Made by a program: the position numbers and the translations under genes. Below are positions 26,357 through 34,715 of a stretch of 64,000 nucleotides of DNA, piece after piece. The DNA is from Bacteroidetes bacterium UBA1935 (GTDB lineage Bacteria; Bacteroidota; Bacteroidia; Chitinophagales; Chitinophagaceae), in the NCBI GenBank assembly GCA_002337045.1, contig DDFF01000013.1:152407-216406 (forward strand), in the 5' to 3' direction. Within the stretch, counting starts at the first letter, position 1; the number at the start of each line of letters is the position of its first letter. The notes under the pieces are model-generated. The model saw only the letters and a program-made list of their open reading frames with translations, had not been told where the DNA came from and did not search any database.

Positions 26357-27235
26357 ATGCGCATATACAACCCCAAAGAATGGTTTGGCATCTTGTTTCA
26401 GTTTCATAAGTCCGACACGCTTCGCAAACTGTTAGGGCTTATTGCTATTATTGCGATCTATTCGGGCATCATTGCGTATTTGGAAATTAACTACTTCAAA
26501 ACACACGAAACCAGCCCGCTAAAGAACTTCTCGGTAATGCACACCATATTGGGTATGGCATTATCACTATTATTAGTATTCAGAACAAATACAGCCTACG
26601 ACAGGTGGTGGGAAGGCCGAAAACTATGGGGCGCATTAGTAAATAACAGTCGTAACCTTGCGCTCAAAATCTCTTGCCTGTTGGATAAAGATGATGAATA
26701 TAATAGAGACTTCTTCCGTAAGGCTATCCCTATGTATGCATTTGTGTTGAAAGAACACTTGCAGGCAGAATCTACCAGATACATGCTGGATGACGCCGAC
26801 CACCCTGAATTACAAAATCTGGATAGCGATAAACACGCACCCAACCAGGTAGCGAAAGCCATAATAGCACGTGCCGTACAATTGCAAAAAGAAGGTGTAA
26901 TTAGCGCAGAACAACTCCTGTTTATAAATAATGAGGTGTCGTCTTTTACAGATATCTGCGGAGCTTGCGAGCGTATTAAAAACACACCAATCCCCTACTC
27001 TTACAGTGCATTTATCAAAAAATTCATTTTCACTTATATCATGACATTGCCTGTAGCCTATTCATTTTCGTTGGGGTATCTGGTAATACTGGTTGTTGCC
27101 ATAGTATTTTATGTGCTAGGTAGCCTTGAGTTGATTGCTGAAGAAATTGAAGATCCCTTTGGCAAAGACAGTAACGACCTACCGATGGAAAAAATTGCAG
27201 GCAACATAGAGAAGCATATTGCAGAAATCATATAG
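26357..27235 (+). CDS. Bestrophin-like (UPF0187) ion channel
   Basis: A 292-residue inner membrane protein of the bacterial bestrophin family, which forms pentameric anion or cation channels. Visible are helices near residues 25-45, 60-75 and 225-260, the conserved FRTNTAYDRWWEGRKLWG segment near residue 76, and the C-terminal YVLGSLELIAEEIEDPFG block. It is linked by a one-base gap to the preceding FAH-family gene. The direction and ion cannot be told. Confidence 0.88.
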   Translation: MRIYNPKEWFGILFQFHKSDTLRKLLGLIAIIAIYSGIIAYLEINYFKTHETSPLKNFSVMHTILGMALSLLLVFRTNTAYDRWWEGRKLWGALVNNSRNLALKISCLLDKDDEYNRDFFRKAIPMYAFVLKEHLQAESTRYMLDDADHPELQNLDSDKHAPNQVAKAIIARAVQLQKEGVISAEQLLFINNEVSSFTDICGACERIKNTPIPYSYSAFIKKFIFTYIMTLPVAYSFSLGYLVILVVAIVFYVLGSLELIAEEIEDPFGKDSNDLPMEKIAGNIEKHIAEII

Positions 27236-27269
27236 TAGCCTTGAAGCTATTATTCGTTAATTTTATACG

Positions 27270-27605
27270 ATGATGAAATATTTATACCTGCTGATAGCAA
27301 TTGTAGGAGAAGTAGTAGCTACCAGTAGCCTCAAAGCATCTGAACAATTCAAAAAACCATTACCAAGCATTTTGGTAGTAGTTGGCTACGCAGTAGCATT
27401 TTATTTTCTAAGCATAACTGTAAAGGTACTGCCGGTGGGTATTACCTATGCTATATGGTCTGGTGTGGGTATTGTATTGGTAACAATAGCAGGTATCATT
27501 TTATACAAGCAAGTGCCGGATACTGCCGCCATAATCGGTATGATACTGATCGGATTAGGAGTTTTAGTTATTAATATTTTTTCTAAAACAAAAGGAATAG
27601 AATAA
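27270..27605 (+). CDS. SMR family multidrug/cation efflux protein
   Basis: A 111-residue four-helix inner membrane protein of the small multidrug resistance family (EmrE/QacE type), which exports cationic compounds in exchange for protons. The essential glutamate is present in the first helix (AIVGEVVATSSLK, residue 14 or 13 depending on which of two adjacent ATGs is used), and the third helix has YAIWSGVGIV. A single gene is present, so it likely works as a homodimer. Confidence 0.9.
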   Translation: MMKYLYLLIAIVGEVVATSSLKASEQFKKPLPSILVVVGYAVAFYFLSITVKVLPVGITYAIWSGVGIVLVTIAGIILYKQVPDTAAIIGMILIGLGVLVINIFSKTKGIE

Positions 27606-27680
27606 CAACCCGATAACGAACCAAAAGGCTGAAACCTTGAAGTTTTCTATTATCTTAGCCTAACTTATTGAGATACTATT

Positions 27681-28232
27681 ATGCGCAAACTATTCATCAT
27701 CCTGTCTGTTATTGGTTGTTCATCAACAATATGCAACAGCGTATCTGCGCAGATACTGCCTACTTTAGGTTGCAATGACAAAAGCATCAGGCTTCAGGCA
27801 GAGCAATATAAGCAAGACTTTAAGGCACAAGGACAAGAGGTTTACCGTGATGCGATGATAAGCATGGAATCGCGTCAGCCTACACCGGTTGCTGTACAGC
27901 TTACTAAAGGTGTTCTTTACCAAATGATATTTATAGGTAGCCGTGATGCCAATAAGATAAATTTTGAGCTATACGATGGTGAGGACAGGAAAATAGACGA
28001 GAAGGTTCTCAAAATGCCTGAAGTAACAAATTTTGTTGTGTATTCCTTTGTACCAGAAAAGACAGACTTATACCTTGTTATACTATCACAAGTTAAAGGA
28101 GCACAAAGCCTATGTGGTAGCTTTACGATCATGCAACCTGGTAAGGCAAAAGCTAATGCACCGGCTACAACACCCAAACAGCAACCTGCAAAAGCGAATA
28201 ACAATCCCCGTTACATTCCGCAAAACAGATAA
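27681..28232 (+). CDS. Secreted protein of unknown function
   Basis: 183 residues with a signal peptide (MRKLFIILSVIGC to VSAQ). The mature part has a beta-sandwich-like pattern (YQMIFIGSRDANKINFELYDG) with two cysteines and ends in a low-complexity Ala/Lys/Pro/Asn tail (KANAPATTPKQQPAKANNNP). I do not recognise it. The ung gene follows after ten bases. Confidence 0.65.
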   Translation: MRKLFIILSVIGCSSTICNSVSAQILPTLGCNDKSIRLQAEQYKQDFKAQGQEVYRDAMISMESRQPTPVAVQLTKGVLYQMIFIGSRDANKINFELYDGEDRKIDEKVLKMPEVTNFVVYSFVPEKTDLYLVILSQVKGAQSLCGSFTIMQPGKAKANAPATTPKQQPAKANNNPRYIPQNR

Positions 28233-28241
28233 TTTACCTGC

Positions 28242-28928
28242 ATGGAGGTACAAATAGAAGAGAGTTGGAAAACTGCATTAATAGCAGAATTCCAAAAGCC
28301 ATATTTTGCAGAAATAGTCGGATTTCTTAAGCATGAAAAGTTGGCAGGTAAGACGATATATCCCCCGGGCAAGCTTATTTTCAACGCTTTTAATACTACC
28401 CCTATAAGCAATGTAAAAGTGGTGATACTGGGGCAAGATCCATATCATAATCCAGGCCAGGCTCACGGACTCAGCTTTTCAGTACCTTATGGCGTGCCCG
28501 CTCCACCATCTTTGGTTAATATTTTCAAAGAACAACTTACTGATTTAAGTATCCCGATACCGAAACATGGCAATCTTGAAAAATGGGCCAGCCAAGGCGT
28601 ACTGATGCTCAATGCATCGCTTACTGTAGAGATAAACAAACCTATGTCTCATAGCAAGATTGGCTGGCATTTGTTTACAGATGCTGTTATCAAAACTATT
28701 TCAGACCAAAAAGATGGTGTAGTTTTCATGCTTTGGGGTAGCTTTGCAAAAAGCAAGCAAGAGCTGATAGATAAGACAAAACACCTGATACTAACAGCTG
28801 CTCACCCATCACCACTTTCGGCACATAACGGGTTTATGGGCTGCAGGCATTTTAGCAAGGCCAACGAATGGCTGTTGCAAAAAGGCTTAACACCAATTGA
28901 CTGGAATTTAAATGAAGCTGATCAGTAA
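28242..28928 (+). CDS. ung: Uracil-DNA glycosylase
   Basis: Removes uracil from DNA to start base excision repair. The 228-residue protein has the family-1 signature GQDPYH at about residues 64-69, the water-activating Asp in it, and the minor-groove loop HPSPLSA near residue 187. Length is normal. Its end overlaps the plsC start by 17 bases, and a four-base overlap follows downstream, so ung, plsC and the DUF2520 gene are one operon. Confidence 0.97.
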   Translation: MEVQIEESWKTALIAEFQKPYFAEIVGFLKHEKLAGKTIYPPGKLIFNAFNTTPISNVKVVILGQDPYHNPGQAHGLSFSVPYGVPAPPSLVNIFKEQLTDLSIPIPKHGNLEKWASQGVLMLNASLTVEINKPMSHSKIGWHLFTDAVIKTISDQKDGVVFMLWGSFAKSKQELIDKTKHLILTAAHPSPLSAHNGFMGCRHFSKANEWLLQKGLTPIDWNLNEADQ

Positions 28929-29667
28929 CATTTTAGGACGTATATATTTCATTGCAGGCATGTTGTTTTTTGTTGCAACTATGCTCATTGTTTTCATTCC
29001 TATATGGATAATATCAAACCTGTCTGAACCAGCAAAAAGCAAAGCGCTGCATCCCGTTTTCAGGGCATGGATGGGTTTCTTTATGCCTATAGTGGGTTGC
29101 AGGATTGTGAGAAAAGGAACAGAACATTTCAAACACGGAGAAAACTATGTCGTAATTACGAATCATAATTCGCTTGTAGATATTCCTGTTTCTTCTCCTT
29201 GGATACCGGGACCTAACAAAACATTAGCAAAGATTGAGATGTCGAAGATTCCGCTTTTTGGCGTTATATACAAAGCCGGCTCTATACTGGTAAACAGAAA
29301 GAACGAAAACTCAAGAAGAGAAAGCTTTACTAAAATGCAGGAGATCTTAGACCTTGGCATACACCTTTGCCTTTACCCTGAAGGAACAAGAAACAAAACA
29401 GATCAACCAATTCAACGCTTTTACGATGGTGCATTTATTACTGCTGTAAAAGCGCAAAAAGACATTATACCCGGTATCATCTTCAATACAGGAACTATAC
29501 TACCACATAATAAGAAAGGCTGGGCAAGACCTAAGACTATACATTTCCACTTTTTAGAACCAATATCTACCAAAGGCCTCACGCTCGAAGACATTGCTGC
29601 ACTTAAAGAAAAGGCTCATAAGATTATGGAAGACTATTATGTAACGCATAAACAGTCTTTATCATGA
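28912..29667 (+). CDS. plsC: 1-acyl-sn-glycerol-3-phosphate acyltransferase
   Basis: Adds the second acyl chain to lysophosphatidic acid in phospholipid synthesis, at the inner membrane. The 251-residue protein has one or two N-terminal membrane helices, the catalytic HX4D motif as NHNSLVD at about residues 83-89, and the PEGTRN substrate-binding motif near residue 155. It overlaps ung upstream and the DUF2520 gene downstream (ATGA). Confidence 0.93.
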   Translation: MKLISNILGRIYFIAGMLFFVATMLIVFIPIWIISNLSEPAKSKALHPVFRAWMGFFMPIVGCRIVRKGTEHFKHGENYVVITNHNSLVDIPVSSPWIPGPNKTLAKIEMSKIPLFGVIYKAGSILVNRKNENSRRESFTKMQEILDLGIHLCLYPEGTRNKTDQPIQRFYDGAFITAVKAQKDIIPGIIFNTGTILPHNKKGWARPKTIHFHFLEPISTKGLTLEDIAALKEKAHKIMEDYYVTHKQSLS

Positions 29668-30431
29668 CTTATTATATAGTAGGCACAGGCAATACGGCTT
29701 GGTTTCTGGCTACGAAACTACATGCTGCAGGACATCTGTGTAAAGGCATATATGGCAGAGATATTGCTAAGGCAACAGAACTTGCCAATGCAATTGATGC
29801 CAATGCATATGAATTGATCAATGGAATACCTGATGATGCACATGCATGCATATTGGCAGTTTCAGACAGTGCAATAGAAGAAATATCAAGTAAACTAAGC
29901 TTCAGGAAAACCTTACTATTGCATACAGCAGGTGCTGTATCATCAAATGTATTGAAAGACGCTGCTAAAAACTATGGTGTTATCTGGCCTATATATTCAA
30001 TAACGAAACAGCAGCTTCCCGAAACAAGAAACATTCCATCTGCAATAGAAGTAAATAACACAGATAGTTCAGCACTCATTCGTACAATCGCTGCCAGCTT
30101 TACGGATAGTGTGTATGAAGCTAGTAGTGACAAAAGAAAGCAAATGCACCTTGCTGCTGTGTTCAGTAATAACTTTTCAAACCATCTGTTTGCTGTTGCA
30201 GAAAAAATGTGCGCAGAAAACGGCATACCTTTCAGCACTATGATACCTATAATAGCCCAAACTGCTGAAAGAATAAACAATCAATCACCATCAACATTAC
30301 AAACAGGACCTGCTAAAAGAAATGATACCGCTACCATGCAGGAACATCTGCAGTTGTTGAATCAATACCCCGAATGGGAAGAAATGTATAAAAGCATATC
30401 AGCTTCTATACTTAAGATGTACAGTAAATAG
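29664..30431 (+). CDS. Rossmann-fold and DUF2520 domain protein
   Basis: 255 residues. The N-terminus is a Rossmann nucleotide-binding domain (YYIVGTGNTAWFLATKL, with GTGNTA in place of the classical GxGxxG) and the C-terminal half is the DUF2520 helical domain (AAVFSNNFSNHLFAVAEKM). The architecture resembles NADP-dependent 6-phosphogluconate or ketopantoate reductases, but the substrate is unknown. The start overlaps the plsC stop by four bases, so it is translationally coupled. Confidence 0.85.
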   Translation: MTYYIVGTGNTAWFLATKLHAAGHLCKGIYGRDIAKATELANAIDANAYELINGIPDDAHACILAVSDSAIEEISSKLSFRKTLLLHTAGAVSSNVLKDAAKNYGVIWPIYSITKQQLPETRNIPSAIEVNNTDSSALIRTIAASFTDSVYEASSDKRKQMHLAAVFSNNFSNHLFAVAEKMCAENGIPFSTMIPIIAQTAERINNQSPSTLQTGPAKRNDTATMQEHLQLLNQYPEWEEMYKSISASILKMYSK

Positions 30432-30435
30432 CAGG

Positions 30436-30552
30436 TTAATCTTCCCGCTTATTCTCAAATTTACCTTCTATAAGAGCCTTATACAATTTAAGGCTTACCC
30501 ACAGCAAGCCTGCAAATACAACCAACGCAACAATTGCATATAGTATAACCAT
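30436..30552 (-). CDS. Small membrane protein (38 residues)
   Basis: An ATG at 30552 opens 38 codons: a single hydrophobic helix (MVILYAIVALVVFAGLLWV) followed by a short charged tail ending in EGKFENKRED. It converges on the DUF2520 gene, ending four bases from that stop. The lone helix and charged cytoplasmic-looking tail resemble the small subunits of larger membrane complexes, but no family is recognised. Confidence 0.55.
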   Translation of the reverse strand: MVILYAIVALVVFAGLLWVSLKLYKALIEGKFENKRED

Positions 30553-30585
30553 TGTATCATTATTTGTATAAATATACGCAAATAA

Positions 30586-30611
30586 AAAGCGGAGATATTT
30601 ATCTCCGCTTT
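30586..30611 (-). terminator. Terminator of the dehydratase-LolA-deacetylase operon
   Basis: AAAGCGGAGAT (30586-30596) pairs with ATCTCCGCTTT (30601-30611) around a four-base loop, and on the minus strand the stem runs into TTTTTATTT. It lies 45 bases after the dehydratase stop. Confidence 0.85.
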
Positions 30612-30655
30612 GGTGTATTTCTATTATTTATTCATTCATTCTGACAATATTCCGT

Positions 30656-31015
30656 CTATTTCGTTTCGAAGTTGCCTGTCAGTTTAAACAAATCTGAACT
30701 ATCACTTTTGAATGATGCATTCACATTCAGTGCTCGACCGTCTTGTTTCCAACTGATATTGACAACAGGCTGCACATCAGGCGTTATCAATTGGAGGAAC
30801 TTAACCTGTCCTGCATCACGCATCCAAAGGTTTTTATCTATCAATTGTTCCAACAGCTCTTTTACCATTTGCATCATACAAACACCAGGTACTACCGGCT
30901 GACTTGGAAAGTGCCCTTTAAATATGTCGTGCTGAGTATTGAAGGCAACTTTGCAAGAAGCACTGTTTGGCTCCCTGAGCATGTATTCAATACTGTAAAA
31001 ATCATTCATCAACAT
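30656..31015 (-). CDS. FabZ-like 3-hydroxyacyl-ACP dehydratase
   Basis: A 119-residue hotdog-fold protein with the FabZ/FabA-type signature HDIFKGHFPSQPVVPGV around residues 29-45, including the catalytic His in GHFP and the conserved PVVPG turn. It would dehydrate a 3-hydroxyacyl-ACP. At 119 residues it is shorter than housekeeping FabZ (about 145) and lies last in a four-gene leftward operon with a LolB-like lipoprotein, LolA and a polysaccharide deacetylase. That set resembles accessory genes of aryl polyene or flexirubin clusters, so a specialised lipid or pigment role is likely but inferred. Confidence 0.75.
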   Translation of the reverse strand: MLMNDFYSIEYMLREPNSASCKVAFNTQHDIFKGHFPSQPVVPGVCMMQMVKELLEQLIDKNLWMRDAGQVKFLQLITPDVQPVVNISWKQDGRALNVNASFKSDSSDLFKLTGNFETK

Positions 31016-31655
31016 GGCTATTGATTTTATGTAAGCTAATAGTAAAGTTTGCTTTATGATGGTTGAACATTACACTATCTGCCAGATCATTTGCTCTATG
31101 CTTACCCATCAGGTTTATGGTTGTTACTTTTTTCTTCTTACCCGCATTTTCAATACGCTGTAGCATATTGCCCTCCTCTACATAGTAAACATACCCTTCC
31201 CCTATAGTAAAACAGTAAAAGACCTCTTTACCCCTATCCTGAACCAGGATTTTTTCGGATTCTTTTTCTAACCCCTTCATTAAGAACAGGTTGAAGTCTT
31301 TCTTCAATATTTTCACAACAGCAGGTTTATCCAATTGGGGGATAATACTGTTTACCTTAAATGAGTCCTGACGGTCCCACTCAAAGTCGAAAAAAGTGAA
31401 GCCCATTTCATTCTGGAATATAGCACGTACCGTGCCATTTTTCATTTCCTTCAGCAACAGGATACCACTCAGGTGAAATTTCTTAAATAGTACCCTGCCA
31501 TTTACCGTACAACGGTAAACCTCTTTTAAAAATTGTGGCTTGTATTGATATGCAGTCTTATTACCTGAAGATGATGGTTTTAAGCCTTTATAGGGGCTTG
31601 CACACGAAGCAAAGAATAGCAGCAAAAGGCTACTTAACCTTAAAAATTGCTTCAT
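31002..31655 (-). CDS. LolB-like lipoprotein
   Basis: 217 residues from the ATG at 31655, which starts a clear lipoprotein signal (MKQFLRLSSLLLLFFASC). The mature part shows the alternating strands of the LolA/LolB half-barrel type (FHLSGILLLKEMKNGTVRA, NEMGFTFFDFEWD) and a final basic loop (GKKKKVTTINL). It overlaps the end of lolA by 26 bases and the start of the dehydratase by 14. A role receiving lipid or lipoprotein from the neighbouring LolA is inferred from fold and context. Confidence 0.65.
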   Translation of the reverse strand: MKQFLRLSSLLLLFFASCASPYKGLKPSSSGNKTAYQYKPQFLKEVYRCTVNGRVLFKKFHLSGILLLKEMKNGTVRAIFQNEMGFTFFDFEWDRQDSFKVNSIIPQLDKPAVVKILKKDFNLFLMKGLEKESEKILVQDRGKEVFYCFTIGEGYVYYVEEGNMLQRIENAGKKKKVTTINLMGKHRANDLADSVMFNHHKANFTISLHKINSHVDE

Positions 31656-32262
31656 CAAGCGCTGTATTATGTTTTGTATTTGTAAAGTCCATATCGGTAT
31701 AGTCTCCGCCAAGTTCTGTCATTGTCAGCCTATCAACATCCATCGTCTTCTTATCCATATACACATCTATCTGCTTGAACATCTTTTTCATAGCATCTGT
31801 TACCGGCACCATGTTCAGCAAATAGCCAGTACCACTTTCATATGCTGCAACCTTAAAATCCGGGTTTTGAAATACTGTACCCCTCATACAATCTATCATT
31901 ATCCTATTGACAGATTGCATTGTTTTACTGTTTTTAGTATTGATTTTAGTGGTTTTCTGCTCATCTTTCACCATTACCTGACCAGCGTTCATCACCAACA
32001 GATAGCTATACGGAATGGTATACTCAATCCTGACTTTGTCTTCTTTTTTATAGTAAAACTTACCTTTCGATTTAATTTTCTCTTCCAGTAAAGCCATGTT
32101 TTTGACCTGCGTAAAATCGCTGTAAATAGTCAACACTTTCGTACTGTTCTGGCTCATTGCCTGCTGAAAGGCTGAGGCGTTTTTCAATGCAGTATAGCCT
32201 TTAGGCTGGGCAATAGCACCAACCGATATAGTGCATAAAATAGCTGTAAAAAGATTACGCAT
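31630..32262 (-). CDS. LolA-like outer membrane lipoprotein carrier
   Basis: 210 residues with a signal peptide ending SVGAIAQ. The pattern TIYSDFTQVKNMALLEEKIKSKG, then GKFYYKKEDKVRIEYTIPY, is the LolA family core: a periplasmic carrier that shields the acyl chains of lipoproteins between inner and outer membrane. Because it sits in an operon with a dehydratase and a deacetylase, it may be a specialised paralogue serving a specific lipid rather than the housekeeping LolA. It overlaps the deacetylase gene by 8 bases. Confidence 0.82.
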   Translation of the reverse strand: MRNLFTAILCTISVGAIAQPKGYTALKNASAFQQAMSQNSTKVLTIYSDFTQVKNMALLEEKIKSKGKFYYKKEDKVRIEYTIPYSYLLVMNAGQVMVKDEQKTTKINTKNSKTMQSVNRIMIDCMRGTVFQNPDFKVAAYESGTGYLLNMVPVTDAMKKMFKQIDVYMDKKTMDVDRLTMTELGGDYTDMDFTNTKHNTALDEAIFKVK

Positions 32263-33022
32263 ACGGTTTTAAATCCAGTAGTTTATCTACGCGCACAAAG
32301 GTAAAACCCTTTTCACGAGCCTTTCTAATTAAATCCGTTAAAATTTCCGCTGTAATCTGTTGGGAATCATGCAGCAGAACGATATCGCCACCTTTCAGCC
32401 TTTTAAGTATACGGGATTCCAAATCTGCCTTGTTTTTAGCCGTAGTATCGAACGAACGTACGTTCCAGCCAATAGAATACATGCCTGAACGGGTGATTGC
32501 TTTTGCCAGATTGGGATTGGTAACACCGTATGGCGGACGAAATAACTTTGGAGTAACACCTGCTATTTGCATAATAGCATTGTTGGTTTTGTTAATTTCT
32601 TCCTGCATGGCTTTACTCGTTTTCCAATCGAAATTGAAACCATGGTCGTAGCTATGATTGCCGATTAAGTGTCCATCGGCATGCCAACGTTTCACCATTT
32701 CAGGATTAGCCACCGCATTTTTACCAATAGAAAAGAATGCAGCCTGCACACCTTCTTTCTTCAATACATCCAATATAACACTTGTGTACTGTGCAGGACC
32801 GTCATCAAATGTCAGTGCAACTTGTTTAGATTGTACACCTTTATTGTAAGACTTTACGTAGAAATTCCACTGTATATAGATAGCACCAAATACCAACAAA
32901 TGAATGTAAATAACAACAGGTATCAGCAACCACCACCAATCTACTGCTCCGGATAAGTATAAAACATCTATACCTAACAGGCACAGAACAAAAATAATAT
33001 TTGCAAGTGTAAAGGGGCGCAA
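32255..33022 (-). CDS. Polysaccharide deacetylase (NodB domain)
   Basis: 255 residues: two N-terminal membrane helices (about 5-50), then a NodB homology domain of carbohydrate esterase family 4. Motif 1 is TFDDGP near residue 72, motif 2 is GNHSYDHG near residue 121 and motif 3 is RPPYGVTN near residue 162; a late VLLHDS carries the catalytic His. The metal-binding triad Asp-His-His is present. It probably deacetylates an N-acetylated sugar at the membrane. It is first in the operon lying upstream of lolA. Confidence 0.88.
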   Translation of the reverse strand: MRPFTLANIIFVLCLLGIDVLYLSGAVDWWWLLIPVVIYIHLLVFGAIYIQWNFYVKSYNKGVQSKQVALTFDDGPAQYTSVILDVLKKEGVQAAFFSIGKNAVANPEMVKRWHADGHLIGNHSYDHGFNFDWKTSKAMQEEINKTNNAIMQIAGVTPKLFRPPYGVTNPNLAKAITRSGMYSIGWNVRSFDTTAKNKADLESRILKRLKGGDIVLLHDSQQITAEILTDLIRKAREKGFTFVRVDKLLDLKPYA

Positions 33023-33034
33023 TGATATAGTGGA

Positions 33035-33772
33035 TTATCCTGCGTTATTGATAAATGCCGTAGCACCTGCTACATCAGCTTCGCTACGAATCTTGAAATA
33101 TTGGTACTGTGCAATATGCATTTTTATCTGTACACCATTTTCTACAAAACGTAATGCATGTATCTGCTCAGCCCTTTCTAATGGAGACGGTGGCCATTGC
33201 AGGAAACGCATCATTGCATCTTTGCGACATGCTACAATGTTGATATGCTCATAACAGGCAAAGCCTGCCTCATCGTGCTGCATATATGGTATCGGATATC
33301 TTGACATATACAATGCATGCATACGCAGGCCTAGTACTACTTTTACTATATTCCTGTCTTCCTTTAGTGTGTCGTTTTGTATTTTCTGCACGATAGATGC
33401 TACCAGCACATCCTTGCCTGTCGCTCCTTCAAAAAGTTGTAGTAATCGTTCTACGGCTAGTTTATTCAACAGCAAATGATCTCCGGGTATGCAAACAAAC
33501 ATATCTGCATCTGCCAGCAGAGATGCTTCAGCAAGGCGTTCTATATAATTATCAAACGCTTTATTCACCTTTACCACCTGCACACCTGCATCAGAAAGGT
33601 TTGTTTCAACAGCCGCATCGTTCGTTACTACCACAACATCCACAAACAATCCGCTTTGCTTTACAGAATCTACTGTATTGGCTATAACAGATTTACCATT
33701 TACTTCAAGCAACAGTTTTCCTGAGAAATCTGTGTTGCCTGCAGGTGCTGATATTAAGGCTGCAACTTTCAT
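33035..33772 (-). CDS. KdsB-like cytidylyltransferase homologue with altered motifs
   Basis: 245 residues with the overall pattern of CMP-KDO synthetase (KdsB): a first strand and loop, then IVKVVLGLRMHALYMSRYPIPY near residue 125-146, and PPSPLERAEQIHALRFVENG near 190, which match KdsB well. The residues that bind CTP and Mg in E. coli KdsB are changed: the PARYASTRLPGKP loop reads SAPAGNTDFSGKL, QGDEP reads PGDHL, and VDTPED reads IRSEAD. It may be a paralogue with a new role or an inactive form. I give no gene symbol for that reason. No other kds gene is in the window. Confidence 0.7.
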   Translation of the reverse strand: MKVAALISAPAGNTDFSGKLLLEVNGKSVIANTVDSVKQSGLFVDVVVVTNDAAVETNLSDAGVQVVKVNKAFDNYIERLAEASLLADADMFVCIPGDHLLLNKLAVERLLQLFEGATGKDVLVASIVQKIQNDTLKEDRNIVKVVLGLRMHALYMSRYPIPYMQHDEAGFACYEHINIVACRKDAMMRFLQWPPSPLERAEQIHALRFVENGVQIKMHIAQYQYFKIRSEADVAGATAFINNAG

Positions 33773-33831
33773 AGTTTGCTGTGTTTAATAAAAATGAAAT
33801 TAATGATTAAGGCTAATGCTTAATAGTATTT

Positions 33832-34224
33832 CTACTTGTTTTTATTACCTATTCCCAATATTAACATTAACCATCCGAGTATAAAGAAAACACCACCAAT
33901 GGGTGTCAGTATTCCCAGTCCGCCAAGCCCTACCTGTCCGCTCGATTTCAGCATTACCAATGCGTATATGGAACCTGAAAACAGTATAATGCCAATTGTA
34001 AAGAATGTTGATGCAAGTTTGGTATACTTGTTTGCAAAGCTACTGTATAAAACACCAGTTATCAGCAATGCGAAACTGTGGTAAAACTGATATTTAACCC
34101 CCGTCTCAAAAGTTTGTAGTAATTCGGGTGTAAGAACCTGTTTGAGTGCATGTGCGCCAAAAGCACCAAGAATAACAGCCAATGCTGCGAATAATGAACC
34201 AAGCCTTAATGCTGATGTTTGCAT
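33832..34224 (-). CDS. DUF423 family membrane protein
   Basis: A 130-residue inner membrane protein with four hydrophobic helices. It has the DUF423 pattern AVILGAFGAHALK near the N-terminus, FETGVKYQFYHSFALL in the middle and a glycine-rich GLGGLGILTPIGG loop before the last helix. The function of the family is unknown. Its start overlaps the end of aroK by 19 bases, so it is translated from the same transcript. Confidence 0.88.
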   Translation of the reverse strand: MQTSALRLGSLFAALAVILGAFGAHALKQVLTPELLQTFETGVKYQFYHSFALLITGVLYSSFANKYTKLASTFFTIGIILFSGSIYALVMLKSSGQVGLGGLGILTPIGGVFFILGWLMLILGIGNKNK

Positions 34225-34715
34225 TGTGCAATAATTTCTGCAAAATTACCAACAGTTAATGTTTCTGCATCAACTATCTGATGTGCTTGTTCATATATAT
34301 TTTTTCTATTTTCGTACAGTTGATAAAGCCTTTCCTCTACTACATCATCTATCAATGGCCTTTTAGCATCAGCATTCCTGAGTCTATCTGCCAGATAGCC
34401 AACAGAAGCTTGCAGATATACTATACAACCTTGCCCTTTCATGTACGCCAAATTATCATAAAAAACAGGTGTACCACCACCACAAGAAATGATTGTATCG
34501 CCCTTTACAGACTGTGTTACGTTTCTTAATGTAGTAGCTTCTATTTCCCTGAAAGCTTCTTCCCCATCTTCCCTGAATATCTGTGCGATAGTCTTGCCAG
34601 CCTGTTCTTCGATACTTTCATCAAGGTCTGTATGCCCCAAACCATATTGCAGGGCAAGCCTTTTGCCCCAGTATGTTTTGCCTGCACCCGGCATACCTAT
34701 CAGAAAGAGTATCAT
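34206..34715 (-). CDS. aroK: Shikimate kinase
   Basis: Phosphorylates shikimate in aromatic amino acid synthesis. The 169-residue protein has the P-loop GMPGAGKT at residues 7-14, the shikimate-binding DLDESIEEQAGKTI and FREDGEEAFREIE, and CGGGTP, all standard for AroK. The stop is immediately upstream of the DUF423 overlap. It follows cinA with no gap. Confidence 0.95.
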   Translation of the reverse strand: MILFLIGMPGAGKTYWGKRLALQYGLGHTDLDESIEEQAGKTIAQIFREDGEEAFREIEATTLRNVTQSVKGDTIISCGGGTPVFYDNLAYMKGQGCIVYLQASVGYLADRLRNADAKRPLIDDVVEERLYQLYENRKNIYEQAHQIVDAETLTVGNFAEIIAQCKHQH

